Assembly (NCBI GenBank): GCA_964020085.1
Contig: OZ026608.1
Span: forward strand, 7,953,679-8,017,678
Direction: 5' to 3'
DNA: 64,000 bases
DNA from: Micromussa lordhowensis
Lineage: Eukaryota; Cnidaria; Anthozoa; Scleractinia; Lobophylliidae
Below are positions 23,601 to 37,094 of this stretch, piece after piece; the stretch's first letter is position 1; every line of letters begins with the position of its first letter. The notes beneath the pieces are model-generated. The model had not been told where the DNA came from and searched no databases. It was given only the letters and a program-made list of their open reading frames with translations. Position numbers and translations under genes: made by a program.

Positions 23601-26600
23601 AGGGCTTTGTCTAACACATCATTAAATTCTTCTAGCCACGAGGGAACGTTGTCTTTTATAAGGTTAATGTATTCTGGATCTTCTAACAAGCTAGAATTAA
23701 ATTTCTCAAACTCATTAATAATTCATCAAGCTAAAACAAAGAAAATCACAACCGTGAAGGAGGTTTTGATACCCGGTCTTAATTAGCATAGATTTTGACG
23801 ATTTTACCTCTCGAATTTCTCCTTAGTGTTTGCTTCGATTGAGAAGATATATCAAACACTCGAGACAGTGTTTCATCGGCTATCCAAACACCTCGAATTT
23901 CGTCAAAAATACTCCGCTGCGCGTCGTATTTTCAACTCTCTTCTCGGTAAATAATGAAGAAGCGTTCTCAAGTCGAAATACTCAGAAAAAGAATTTTCTG
24001 AGCCCCCAACGGGAGTCGAACCCATGACCTTCCAGATACCGGTTGGACGCTCTAACCACTGAGCTATGGGAGACTCGTGGTGAGCAAGGTCATATACTAG
24101 GTTCTTGTGTGTGACATGTGTCCTGCCATACTGCAAGGCTCAACGTGTCGAAATGATAAATGTGAATAAATGATAAATGGATTGGTGACTTGGATAAAGT
24201 GTAAATAATGAAGAAGCGTTCTCAAGTCGAAATACTCAGAAAAAGAATTTTCTGAGCCCCCAACGGGAGTCGAACCCATGACCTTCCAGATACCGGTTGG
24301 ACGCTCTAACCACTGAGCTATGGGAGACTCGTGGTGAGCAAGGTCATATACTAGGTTCTTGTGTGTGACATGAGAACGACGCGCAGCGGAGTATTTTTGA
24401 CGAAATTCGAGGTGTTTGGATAGCCTCAATTTGAAGTGACTTGAGAACGCTTCTTCATAATTTACACTTTATCCAAGTCACCAATCCATTTATCATTTAT
24501 TCACATTTATCATTTCGACACGTTGAGCCTTGCAGTATGGCAGGACACATGTCACACACAAGAACCTAGTATATGACCTTGCTCACCACGAGTCTCCCAT
24601 AGCTCAGTGGTTAGAGCGTCCAACCGGTATCTGGAAGGTCATGGGTTCGACTCCCGTTGGGGGCTCAGAAAATTCTTTTTCTGAGTATTTCGACTTGAGA
24701 ACGCTTCTTCATTATTTACACTTTATCCAAGTCACCAATCCATTTATCTCTTCTCGGTGTTTGGATATCCTGATGAAACACTGTCGCTCGTGTTTGATAT
24801 ATTACTTCCAATATGACGGTCCAGTAGGTTGCTTTTCAACACTGTTAACCTGGAGCACAATAGCGGCGTGGTCTGTTTTAATGGCAGAAATTATACCTGT
24901 TTTGTCCACGTCATCTTGAAAATCATCGCTTATTAGCCAGTAGTCCAGCCGACGTTGGACTAAAGGCTTATTTTGTTTCCACGTGTAGCGCTTTTTATCC
25001 GGGTTCCTAAGTCTCCATATATCTACCAGGTTAAAGTCTAACATTAACTCGCGGATTTTGGTTACCACGTCTTTTTTTTCTGTTTTACTTCCATAGCTAT
25101 CAAATTGAAGACTTAATGGCACATTAAAATCGCCTCCCATGATGAACTTGTAGTCCTGGTCATAGTCGCTCTCAAGTAAAGTAGTCCTGAGGCTTTCGTA
25201 GAAGTCAATAGCGTCGTAGGTATTATTAGGAGCATAAATATTGATCAACAGAACAGGAGAATCTTGAACTAACGCTTCAACAATGACAAATCTGCCATGG
25301 CTATCTTTCTTGACCGACTTCAACTCAAATTGAAGGGTCTCACGTATTAACACCAGAACGCCTTTGCTATGATTTGATCCGTGCGAATAATACATATCTC
25401 CGGGCCACTGAAATTTCCAACTATCAAAAACATCTGGCGTACTAAATGTCTCTTGCAAAAAAATAATATCCGCTTTCTGGTTCCTAGTCCATGTAAAGAT
25501 CGATTTACGTTTGTTGAGATCACGAATTCCTCTAACATTTAAGGAAAGAACATTAAAGCAAACGTTGTTCATAAGAGTAGGTTCATCGATGTTGCATTCC
25601 TAAAATATGAAAATAAACACGGTATAATAATCGAGTGTGACTTAAATGATTTAAATTTGTATCTAACAGACAGCGATAAAACTACATGGACATAAAACGA
25701 AAACGAAGACTGAGGGCGAAAATAAGTTAACAAATCCCACATACCTCCACTTCCCCTCGCTGACTAGCTCCATCTTCTTCGCTCGATGCGAAAGTTTCGG
25801 GGATGCCTTCAAATTTCAAGTTTTCACGTCGACTGTAGGCCTCCAAATATAACAGTTTTCTGCGAGTATCGTTGACGTCGTCATTGTTTTTATAAGTCTT
25901 AATTATCAATTCTTGTACTTGCTTGTCAACGAATACAGAATTTTTTTCCAATGACGTGAAATTATCGTCTAAGGCTTTCTGCTTCATTTTCACTGAATCT
26001 ACATCCATCTCTAAACACGTTACCTTGCTTTGTAGACCTTTAACTGCTACGTTTAGTTCTTCCATTTTCGTTTCCAGGTTAGAAAGCTTCGATAACACTA
26101 AGTCTATTTTGGAACCGAGTGCTTCCATGACCTCGTCTTCGTCACACGATGTCTTAGCCGGAAAGTTTGACTCTTTCAGTCTCTTATCTTCTGGTGACGG
26201 CTCCGAATCACTGCGGTTGCTACTTTTCCGTTTTGGAGTAATGAATAATTTTTCCATGGACGTTAAAACACAGTAGAAAATTGTCCGGTTTACGGAGCTT
26301 CGCTACACACTTCTACATTCTGTGACGCTCTCCCCAATCTACTTGGTCTTACTCTCTTTGGTATAAAATCTAAATAGATTTTATACCAAATAAATAAATA
26401 ATTTCTCATAATAATTTCTCTTTGAATTAATTCCAAAACGATCACACAACGAATCAATGAGTCAACAACAACAAAGTGAAACTGTGGGCAATGGCATTAC
26501 AACAAACTCTAACTTTGTTTCTCTAAGACTTATCTCGAAAGGTTTCCTAGAATCAAAGGCAACTAATGGGGAAAACCTTGTATTTAAAAAAAATAAGGCT

Positions 26601-27884
26601 ATGATGCTATTGAAATCTGATACCAAATAAATAAATAATTTCTCATAATAATTTCTCTCTCGGCATTCAATATGGCGGCGCGAGGAATTCTGTTGTTTCG
26701 GTTTTCGTGAACGGCCGGATGGCAATCAATAACAATTAGTGGCAAAACTTCGGAAAACTTCGGTTCCCAACTCGGTTCCTAACTCGAACGGTAGGTATCC
26801 TCCTGGGTATCTAGACACAATCGCAGACATATATAGAAGTTGGGCCGCTTCTATGCCGCTTCCAAGTCTTGAGGAAGAGATCCTAGGCCGCTTTTAAGTC
26901 TTAAGGAAGCAAGTTGGCAATGTAGAGTATTGGTTTGAAGTTGGGCAGAGTTTTTCCAATGATCGGTTAAGCGGCTGAAATCGAAAGAGTGCGTGTTTTG
27001 ATTGTGTCACGCTTATTGACTTCAGGTGAACAATGTAGACAAAAAAGCAAGACAAACTATTTTACACGTATCAGAATGACACATTTTCCTTTCTCATCTA
27101 AAAAAATTAAAGTTATAAGTTGATAATGGTAAATTAATCGCTGTAGCGAATTTGGAAAAGGTGACAATTAGGGCGTTAGTTTTTCCTATTGCTCCTCCTC
27201 CCCCTCTCCCTCACTAAAAAATGTAACGGTCCCCCCTTCAAGAGATGATTGCTATATAGGGAAGAAGCCAAACACGGACTTTTCTTAAGAAGCGCCAAGT
27301 ATGGAGCCCTTCTGTGCACTAGTGGGAGAAGTATAATATAATAATAAAACATCTTTAGTCAAGAGGAAACCTCATCCTCAGGTGGTTTTCAGGCTGGTCC
27401 TGAGTAGAAATTATAAATATACAGTGAGCAAAAAGTTGTTAAAAAAAGCATGCAATTACAATAAAACATCTAAGATAAAATATCAAAATTAGATAAAATG
27501 ATTCACACAAGCTTCTTAAATAGATCAAGGCTATTTGAATTTCTCATAGACATTGGGAGACCGTTCCATTCGTGTATCGCTTAATAAGTCAGTCTTTGTT
27601 GCCTCCACTGGCACCGAGATTTGGACATTTGAACGTTGTCTTTGTGTCTAGTTTCATAAGGGTGGGTTTCCCTTGAGTGCGTAAAATTAAAATTCCAGTC
27701 AATCAGCCCATGCATGCATTTAAATACAAAAAAAGACGGTGTTGCCGTCGCCTTTCTGACAAAACTAGCCAATCAAGCTCGTTAATTGACTCTGTTGCCG
27801 AAGAGTGTTTAGCTTTGTCAAGGATTAATTTAGCGGCTTTGTTTTGCAGTAACTGGACTTTAGCCATTAACGTTTTGTTGTGCC

Positions 27885-27915
<31 letters not shown>

Positions 27916-29083
27916 ACACACACAGCTACACACACGCAATATCACCATAATCCAAGAGAGGCAAGATCATTGATTTAACGTAAAGTTCTCTGGTGTGTAT
28001 TGGCAATAAATGTTTGATCCTTCTGAGAATGCCAAGTCGCTGATTTACTTTGGTTGAAATGTAGTTTACATGATCACCCCAAGTTAGGGTTTCGTTTATG
28101 ATAACTCCCAAGTATTTGTAACAATCTGTCTTGTAAAGGAACTCGCCACAGATTTGTAGGCTAAATTTCCCGACGGACTTAAGGAAGTATAACAAGTCCC
28201 AGGTCTTGGCACACGTACTGTAGCTTAGGTCGGGTTCTTTAGGGCTACCTTACATCGCTAAGGCATGCTGGAGCTGGATTATTTCTACAGCTTCCTATGC
28301 CTTACTAAAACTGCTCTCCTCTTCAGATGCCTGAACATGCATTTCATCAGCAGTGTGAATAATATCAACACAGCAGCGTCGGTTTATTAGAATAACAAAG
28401 ACGCCTATTAGCGGAAAGCGTAGGGAAAATCTGCAATCCCTCCACCAGTGGTTCACTATCACTTCTGTTAAGCTTTGCGAGTTGACTGACTTGACTCATC
28501 TAGTAGCATTGTCGAAAGAAAACTTACAACCAGACCGATTACGTGTTGGGAAACGCTAAATTACAAAGTGCAACAGGCTTTTCTGGTTGAACTGTTTCTC
28601 CACGGTCAATGCAATACGCGCACCAACAAGTAAGCAGCGGAGTGATCCCTGTGATGCTTCGGCAATCATCTGGTGTTTCAGTGTTGGCGTTAAAACAGAC
28701 CACTCGTTATTCCCTCCAATCCTCCGCAGCATACACATATCCAAAATTTTCTTCAGAAATAATTGCTCCTGGATATGACACCTTTAAAAAGCGCATTTAA
28801 ATCTACTATCACTACTTTTATCGTTAACCGGTTTATGTAAATTGCAAAATGTTGAACATTTGCAAAAGAGCAGTGAAAGCGTGACTGGAATGTTGGTACG
28901 GTTGTGTGACAGTTAAGCATGGTTGCCTATATTATAAAAACAGATATGATTCCTGTTGCCCCTGATTCTTATAGCAGAAAGCTTGGGCGCTGTTGTGGAG
29001 AGGTATTTAGGGGACTCGATCAAAAAGATCATATATTGTAAATTTTAGTTTGTTTAAGAATTTGTTAATAAAGTTGTTATATT

Positions 29084-29131
<48 letters not shown>

Positions 29132-29250
29132 GGACATAATATGAAAACGAGATATTCGATGATGTAAGTTGTTACTTTAAGTTCTAAATTTTGGCATTGT
29201 ATTATTATTTTTATTATTATTAATCTGTAAATAATCTAATTTTTAAATAA

Positions 29251-29292
<42 letters not shown>

Positions 29293-32200
29293 TTGACTAT
29301 AAAAAATTGCGATAAAATTGAAAAGTTTAAAACCATCCTGGTTAAAAGTTTGAAAATGCGACGACGTTTCGACGTTCGCTTAACGTCCAGTGGCGGATCT
29401 AGGGGAGGGGCCCCCTTGTTTTGGGTAAAAAAAGAAGAAATGACTGAACTAAAATGGCCGCCAGACAGACAGACAGACAGACATGTTTTATTTGGAGTCT
29501 TATACAATAAATGGTATATTGACCACAATTTCTAAATAACTAAAAATTACAAACAACAAAAAATACATGGCTAAAAAGTTACTAATTAATTACAACCTAG
29601 AGTATTTACTTTTTGTCGTCTTCCCCATTCCTTTTCTCAAAGCATTCAAATATATGTTTTGCTATTAGTTTTTGTATTTTAACATTTCCGCTAGGGGGAT
29701 TTATTAGAAACATGAATATTCTGTTAGGTGACATTCTGCTTATTTTTATTCTATATTCCTTTTCCAAATAATCTAGTAACGAACATCGTTTTTCCTGGTA
29801 AGCAGGGCATATATTTAAAAAATGGTATTCGTCCTCCATTTCTATTTTACAAATTGGGCAAGTTCTTTCTGCAGGTTTCTTGAACGGTCTCGAATAACGT
29901 CCTGTCTCTATGGCTAATTTGTGGTTGCTAAGCCGCAGTTTTGTTAGTGCTATTCTGTATCTTACATTGGTGACCTGATGTAGGTAGTCTTCACATTTGT
30001 AATTGTCTATCGTCTTGAATAACCGGTAGGTTCTCATTTTGTTACTTTGGTTAGCATCTTTTCTGATGTCGTTATTTATTTCACTTAGCCATCTTTGTAG
30101 TTCGATATCCTTAAGTCGTTGCCTGATAATGTTTACAATTCCTATGTCTCCATAGTGTGCTTTAATTCAGAGATCTCCTAATCCTATCTGTTCCAATAAG
30201 CTTTTGATTTTTTTTGCTCCAGAAAGCCTTATTTTCCTCCCATTTAATGTCATTGTATGCTATTTGGGATAATTTGTATTCATTTTTGATTAAGGTTAGC
30301 CAGAACTTAAAGTTCCTACATTGGGCAGTAATTGTCATTGGGAACCGCCATGGCAAGTAAATCAAGACCAGGTCCCCCGCCCCCTCTCCCCCCTTAGCTC
30401 AAGGTCTGGATCCGCCACTGACGTCATTATCAAGTCAATAATGAGTGAAATGAAAACGAATATAAATGTTAAAGAATTCCTAGGAGACACGAATAAAAAG
30501 TGAAAATATGTAATGATAATAAAATATTCGCACGAAAAGTCACGTAAAGAGTTTGGCGCGAATAGAGTCTTTCTGAGTATTTCAGTAACAGGGGATTCAA
30601 TTCCTTAATGAATAACATCTCAAAAATAAGACAATCAAACTTTGATCTGCATTTCTTTTAAATGAAAAGGTTTCTGGAGGGCAAAGCTTCCTCGCTTCCA
30701 TACAAAACCTTCTAATTTTTGTAATATTCAAATCGACACTAAATGGTAATGGGAAAGTATTTTGTAACCAGGGTATTTAAGACCATTGATAGTTAAAAGA
30801 GCGATTTGTACATTTTGAGTTTGTATCATATCATATCAAACAACCTTTACAACTCTCAGTCATCTCGATGCTTTTCTAGATCTTCTAGTACAACCTGAAT
30901 TCATCAGCAATCCAGAGAATTCAACAGTAATAAAGGGTTGGAATGTTACTTTGCAATGCGAAGTTTGTGGAAATTCTGCACCAGATGTGAACTTAGTGTA
31001 ACTAAAACTCGTGTCGTTTTAGAATTTTGTTTGAACTTGATCTCTTGAATAATCGATATTTTGATCATGTAGCATATCATGTAACAGAGAACAATAACAC
31101 ATCTAAGTCATCTGGATGCTTTTTTTCTAGTTCAACCTGAGTTCATCAGCAATCCACGGAATTTAACAGTGATAAAGGGTCAGAGTGTCACTTTGCAATG
31201 TGAAGTTTATGGAAATCCTGCACCAGTTGTGAGCTGGACAAAAGATGGAGTTGCAGTAAATAAAGCAGATCAGAGGATAAATGTTTCTTTTACAGGAAAT
31301 ACTTCAAGTTTGACAGTAGTCAGTGTTGCCCAGGGGAATGAAGGAGTGTACAGATGTGTGGCAAATAACAGTATAAATACTACAACCTCCTATCCAGGAA
31401 CACTGACAGTACAATGTGAGTTCTCACTGTGTTTTTTCACTTGATACTCATTCAATTACTCGATCTACTTATACTGTACATCTCATGTTTCTATCAAGTA
31501 CAATTGGGTGATTCCAGAAAATATTCATAGCCTACCACCGGCGGCATTTCGGGATTCTGAACACAAAAGGGGGTTCGGCTCTGAATATCCAGAGGGTCTA
31601 GATGGTAAAGTCTTTGTAAATCAAGAACAAGCCGACTGCGGTTTGATCAGGCAGGTGGACATGAGTGAGCAGATGGGTTGTACAGCAAACTCCACATCGA
31701 AGAGGCCTTAAAGTTGATGAATTAGTGGATAGATTAATAAATATAAAACAAATCTGAGTTTCTTTCTGATCTAAAACTGTAGATTGATGATCTTGTTGCT
31801 CGCGAAAAACTCGCACCAGTCTCTCGTTTCCGAATGGAACGCCCGACAGATTTGTAGGCTGCATTACTAGTGGTCAGCAGTTACTCATTGAACAATATTT
31901 TCAATACAGCAAGCACATCGTGAACTTTACTTTTGTGTTCCACTGGTATCAATATGCTCTACTGTCTTTAAAATATGAAGTTCGTGAATGGGAAACAAAA
32001 AGTTTTATCATTCGATGCATTTTTTCCTTTCTTTACATTGGCCGAGAGCCCACCACGTGACCTGCAAATAACTGCCTACAAATAATGGTCTGCTCATGCG
32101 TAGTACCATCTAAACGTGTTTTGCTGCAAATAACATTCTGCTCATGCGTAGTTGGAACCACGTTCTCAAAAGAAAAATGGCAGACCGCTTCCCTGAGCTT

Positions 32201-35200
32201 CCAGGAAGTGATTAAAATATGAAAACAAACTTGGTGATCGAATGATAAAACAATTATCGAACTCGGGTATCGCAAAATATCGTGATTTGTCAGTGTCTCG
32301 CAGATCAATTATTTGCCGAAGCCGATAATTGATCGGCTCGCCACTGACAAATCACGATATTTTGCTCAACCTCGTCCAATAATTGTTAATTATTGGTGGT
32401 AAGCAACTTCAAGAAGGGAAAGCTGTGTACACTTACAAGGGAAAGCTATGGTGCACTGTATTAAATGTTGACAAACTTGAGTTGCTTTTTGCTTGACAGA
32501 AAATTGTGAGCACAATTTTCTTGGGGGGGGGGGGAAACGCAAGTTTCCTGTTCATGCCGCCTGTGGTAGGGTATCCATGGTATTTTCTGGAATCATTGAT
32601 GCCATCACTGCCTACAATGTACAGTAAGTAAGATTGTAAAGTGGCTAACAATAATGCAAGACAAAACTAGTGAATTCAGTTTATTTTGGTGATGAATCCA
32701 AAATGACCCCAGACCATGTGACCTGAAACGATTGACCGTGGCAAAATATATAGGCCTTGAAACCAGGCAAATCTTATATGAAGGTTTGATACGTCAGAAA
32801 GGGTCAGGAATGAGTGAGATTCTTAGAACCAACCAATCAGTGCATGTAACATACTTGCTTTTAAGACAGACAACGAAGCACCAGAGCCTCTAAACACAAC
32901 ATTTAATCTTGTAAGCCAAGCTAGTGTACATGTACATCAAGTGAAGGGAACGGAGATGTAAACTAAACTGTATAAATTAACTTAACATGCATATAAATTA
33001 GCATCGTTACAGTGCATAAATATTATGCAAAGCATTTCCGTTTTATTATGCACATGCTTAGATTACATGGACTGAGATTTCATGTTTGTTAGAATGGTGG
33101 AACATTGATTTCAACAATTTGATCAAATTGTCACTGCAACTTGATGGAAACTTAAGGCTGTGATCACAATTTTAGAAGGTTGAAGGTGATGTGCTGCTTT
33201 CAGTTATTAATCACCTTTAGGATGGGATTTATTCTTTTGATTGAGTTGAGTTGTTATTCAAGGTTTGTTTTGCTGGTGTATTTTATTGACTTGGGTTTAT
33301 AACTTCATTAACTATCAACTAAGGGCCCTAGAAAAAGCAATTTGTGCTTAAAGTCATTTTTTCTGCTGTGTTTAGCATTCCGTGCTTTTATGATTCTTCC
33401 TAAATTTAAGACCACTCGTAGCTTTATTTAAATTGGCCATCCGCTTTTTCATTTTTTTGTTTTACACCTTTTACACATTGATTTACATGTTCATTCAGTA
33501 GCCGAACAGGGGTCTGACCCCTCAAAAGGAAATTTAACGAAAGGGAAGAATCATGATCTACTGAAACTGTATTAGCTAGCTCACTCACGTGCGGGTGTCA
33601 TTAGTAAAACTGACAAATAAAACAAAAGAAACCAACTGGTTTCATTTGTTCGCTGACTTCAATTGCCTGGAGGGATAAAGCCCTTTGAATAGGCATATTC
33701 TGATTCACAGTGCTTTGATTAACCAAACACACTTTTTTGTTTTCACTGAGACCCAGTAGTCTTTGTCAATCTATAATTGCCTTTTGAGGAATGGCAGACA
33801 ACTAATGAACTCTGCTTGTACATGTAGGTGTTGTTGAAAAGTGTTTACTTTAATTAAATCTATAGCTGAACCAAACCCACCAGTGAATGTGGCAGTTGTC
33901 TCAAAGAGTTCACAAGTAGTAAATATTTCCTGGATTGCTGGTTTTAATGGGAATAGTGAAATTCAGAACTACACAGTGAAACAAAGTCTAGATAATGAAG
34001 AGTTTGTAGATGCTGTCTGTCAAGGATCCCTGTCAGATAGTTCATGTGTGGTGGCCAATACAAGTGCCTCTCTTAAGAACCTCTCTCCTTGGACAATGTA
34101 TTACTTTAAAGTGTTTGCAAGAAACAAAGTTGGCACAAGTGATGGGAGCTCTGCAGTGAATGCTACCACAGATGAAGAAGGTGCTCTATATAAACAATGT
34201 AGTTGTTTCAACATTCATTTATCATTTGTATTAATTTAAGTTCTTCCTTTCATTCTTTAATTACTCAGGTGCTAATTGCTAGATATTTTAATGATGAGGT
34301 GAATCAATTTTACAATAACTGCAGAAATTTTTGTATGCTCATTGGTTAAGTTTCATTTATGCAACAAGTGCTGAGAGCAGATAATTGTACTATTCTTGTT
34401 ATATTATAATTGTAAAAAACAAATTAACTGACGTCAATTTGTTAATTTGAACTTTTGTCACCATGATTACTAAAGGCATGGTGTAATTCCTTTTTACAGT
34501 TCCAAGTGCTGCTCCAACCTTTGATGTGACTGTTGTCAATTCCACTGCTGTAAATGTCTCTTGGCAGGTATTATACTGGTACATGTATAGAACTAAGTAT
34601 GAGGTCAAGTAAGATGACTGGGGACCTTGAAAACTAGCAGCTTAATAGAGGGTGACCGCTTAATACAAGGCTGTTATATACAGGTTCGACTTAATTAGTA
34701 CATACAAGTGTCCACAATTAGCTTACTGTTTACAGTAGCTAGAATTTTTGACACAATAATAAAGTTTATTATTATTATTAAAGGATGAAGCCAACATCCA
34801 TTAAAGCCAGCTTGAACAAACAAACTTGGTCAATAACTTATTACTGATGACATTAAAGATGATTTCCAGTCTGCATTGCGCACAAGTTCTTGAGAGTTTG
34901 TTTGCGGTTTTTGTTTTGTTTCATGTAAGACATATCACAAAATGTAAACATTTTGCAACTACTTCCATCTACTTCCATGAAGTAAATGCAAAGTTTCAAA
35001 ACAACCGCCATTGTGGATGCAAAGCAGTCAAAGCTTTATGCTTTGTTCTTTCTCGTATCACTTGATGAAAAAACGTTGCAGCTGTAAAAATCAATGAAAC
35101 TGTTGGAAAAAGATCTTGAAGGGTGTCATAAATAAAGAATGTGGTTTGTAATGAATAACATAAATTTGCATTCCATTGAGTGGGAACCTATAATGTTTGT

Positions 35201-37063
35201 AAATATTAGGGTGTTGAAACTCAGTGCAGTACAGACTGGTAATCATCTTTAAGAACACCATTAATATACTGTAGGATACATAGGGTTTGATTTATCTTGT
35301 GTTTCTGTGTAGGGTTAGGGTTAGTAAGTTTACTTTGCAGTGTTCAGTTCCAACTTGAGCGATATTTTCACAGATCCTCTCCACTTCAAGGGTAGTTATC
35401 AAGAAAACTCTTTGTGTGGAATCTCACTTAAGACAGTAGACCCTCAATAACGACAAAAACAAATCAGGTTCACCCACATATTTAACTGTTTGAAAGAAGG
35501 ACCATAGAAAACGAAGGCACTGTTTTGCTATGTTAGTAAGGAATTAGTGCTCCACAATCCAAGCCAATATGTTCCCTCGTAGACTACAAATTCACATTAC
35601 ATGGTGCATCAGTGATTCAACAACAACAACAACACACACTCTTTATTACCAAGATAGAAAAACTCTTACACGTAATTACATGGCATCTTGTAATCTGAGG
35701 CTTATCACTGAACAATTCAAACAAAAATTCCAGACATTGAAAGTACTTTCCTATCTCCTGATATGATTGGCAATGATTGTTTGAATCCACTGACCTGTAT
35801 TGATCTCCAGCCCTCACAGAACCCAAACAAACCTCAGCATGAGTTCCGGGCTTGAGATCCATTATGTAATATTGAAGTCTGCTTAATTGCTGTACATGGA
35901 TGTGTTAATTACAAAAATCACTGTTTATGTTGCCATGTTTTTTTTTCTCAATGCTTTTTACTTCTTTTTATTGTTACTTATTTTTTAGTAATGTGTATTT
36001 TCATAACATACATTGTACAGCAAACCAAAATGATTGCTTCCTTGGAAATATTGAACAACAGTCTCAGTGGAAACTCACTGTGACATCACTGAAAGCTTGC
36101 ATCTTGTTGATTACATTCATGAATGTACGTTACAACCATGACAAACTACACAGGAACGTATTCTACATGTAACTGGAAAGGTGTAGAATTACAGTACCTG
36201 GCTGTTCAAAAACTACTAAAAGTTCTTTAAGTCTCGGATTAACCTACATGTAGTTTGTTAACGCCTGTACTGTTGTGCAAAGCAAGCACATTAGCGTCTT
36301 CCGGTTCCCCTACACACGTTCATGCGTTCTGGATTTACCACGATAGTCAACAGTTGTAGATGAATAATCCTGAAAGGCACACGCAGGCGAGCTTACAAAC
36401 CTGCAAAAAAGAAGAACGAAACCAATATTTGCTAAATAAATGCAATCAAACAATCTACAGTAGTTCTCTTAAGTACTTATTTTAATGGCTCTTTTAAAAA
36501 TCTACGAATAAACTAATGCGTCCCACAATCCAATCTATTCCCGGAACACTTGCACACCAAAGTTGTGAATTTACAGTGTATTTTGTTTTCTAGTAGTGGT
36601 CCGTATTGCAAAATTTGGACCATTCAGGAAACCAATCAGAATTTTAATTCCTTTTGATTGTTGACCAGTTTGCCATGTTTTAACAACTCATGTAACTAAT
36701 CGTGGTTGTTGGTAACTTTGATTGACATATTGTTATCAATGGTCATTATTTAGATGCTGACGAAAGAGCAAGCCAGGGGAGAAATCTTGGGTTATTATGT
36801 TTTGTACAACATAAAAGATAACGCAACATTGGTAAATAGAACCGTTGATGGAAAAGAAACAACTTCGTACGTGATAACATAATTAAAGGAGTTCACCACA
36901 TATGAGTTTGCTATGCAAGCTTTCAACAGCAAAGGGGTCAGTCAAACAAGCTCTGTCTTGGAGAAAACGACAGATCAAGATAGTAAGTTTATCTGATTTC
37001 AATATTTTGTTTCATTATATGGCTAGCTCATCGAGCGGGCAAGATGAATCAAATCCTGCGCTG

Positions 37064-37094
<31 letters not shown>

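Larger units (their letters stand above)
23949..24746. mobile_element. SINE composite with ~280-bp inverted repeat and 12-bp target duplication
   Basis: Flanked by TCTCTTCTCGGT at 23937-23948 and 24747-24758, which supports one insertion event. The left arm (23949-24226) and right arm (24440-24715) are inverse of each other, and each contains a tRNA-like SINE unit. The spacer holds a third unit in left-arm orientation and a 55-bp piece of the Penelope tail (24371-24425). Confidence 0.8.
20401..26370 (-). mobile_element. Near full-length Tx1/L1-like LINE insertion
   Basis: A minus-strand non-LTR retrotransposon lies between a 14-bp target duplication, TAAATAGATTTTAT, at 20387-20400 and 26371-26384. 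Reading right to left it has a short leader, ORF1, then ORF2 with endonuclease, reverse transcriptase and zinc-finger tail, and an A-rich 3' end (T-rich on plus, 20401-20445). A ~1.1-kb composite insertion (23706-24805) splits ORF2. Without it the element is ~4.9 kb. It lies in intron 1 of the Ig/FN3 gene, antisense to it. Confidence 0.88.

Noticed and set aside
23999..24668. Three tRNA-Thr-like genes
   Set aside because: Position 33 is not U, the anticodon stem is mismatched, and the units sit in identical SINE-like flanks.
31508..31864. Frames on both strands shared by blocks 1 and 2 (also 45935-46318)
   Set aside because: The sharing follows from block duplication; no recognisable domain and no splice sites fit.
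35569..36172. Frames in the split-FN3 intron, repeated at 50.2-50.7 kb
   Set aside because: Shared only through duplication; they contain no domain and lack exon borders.
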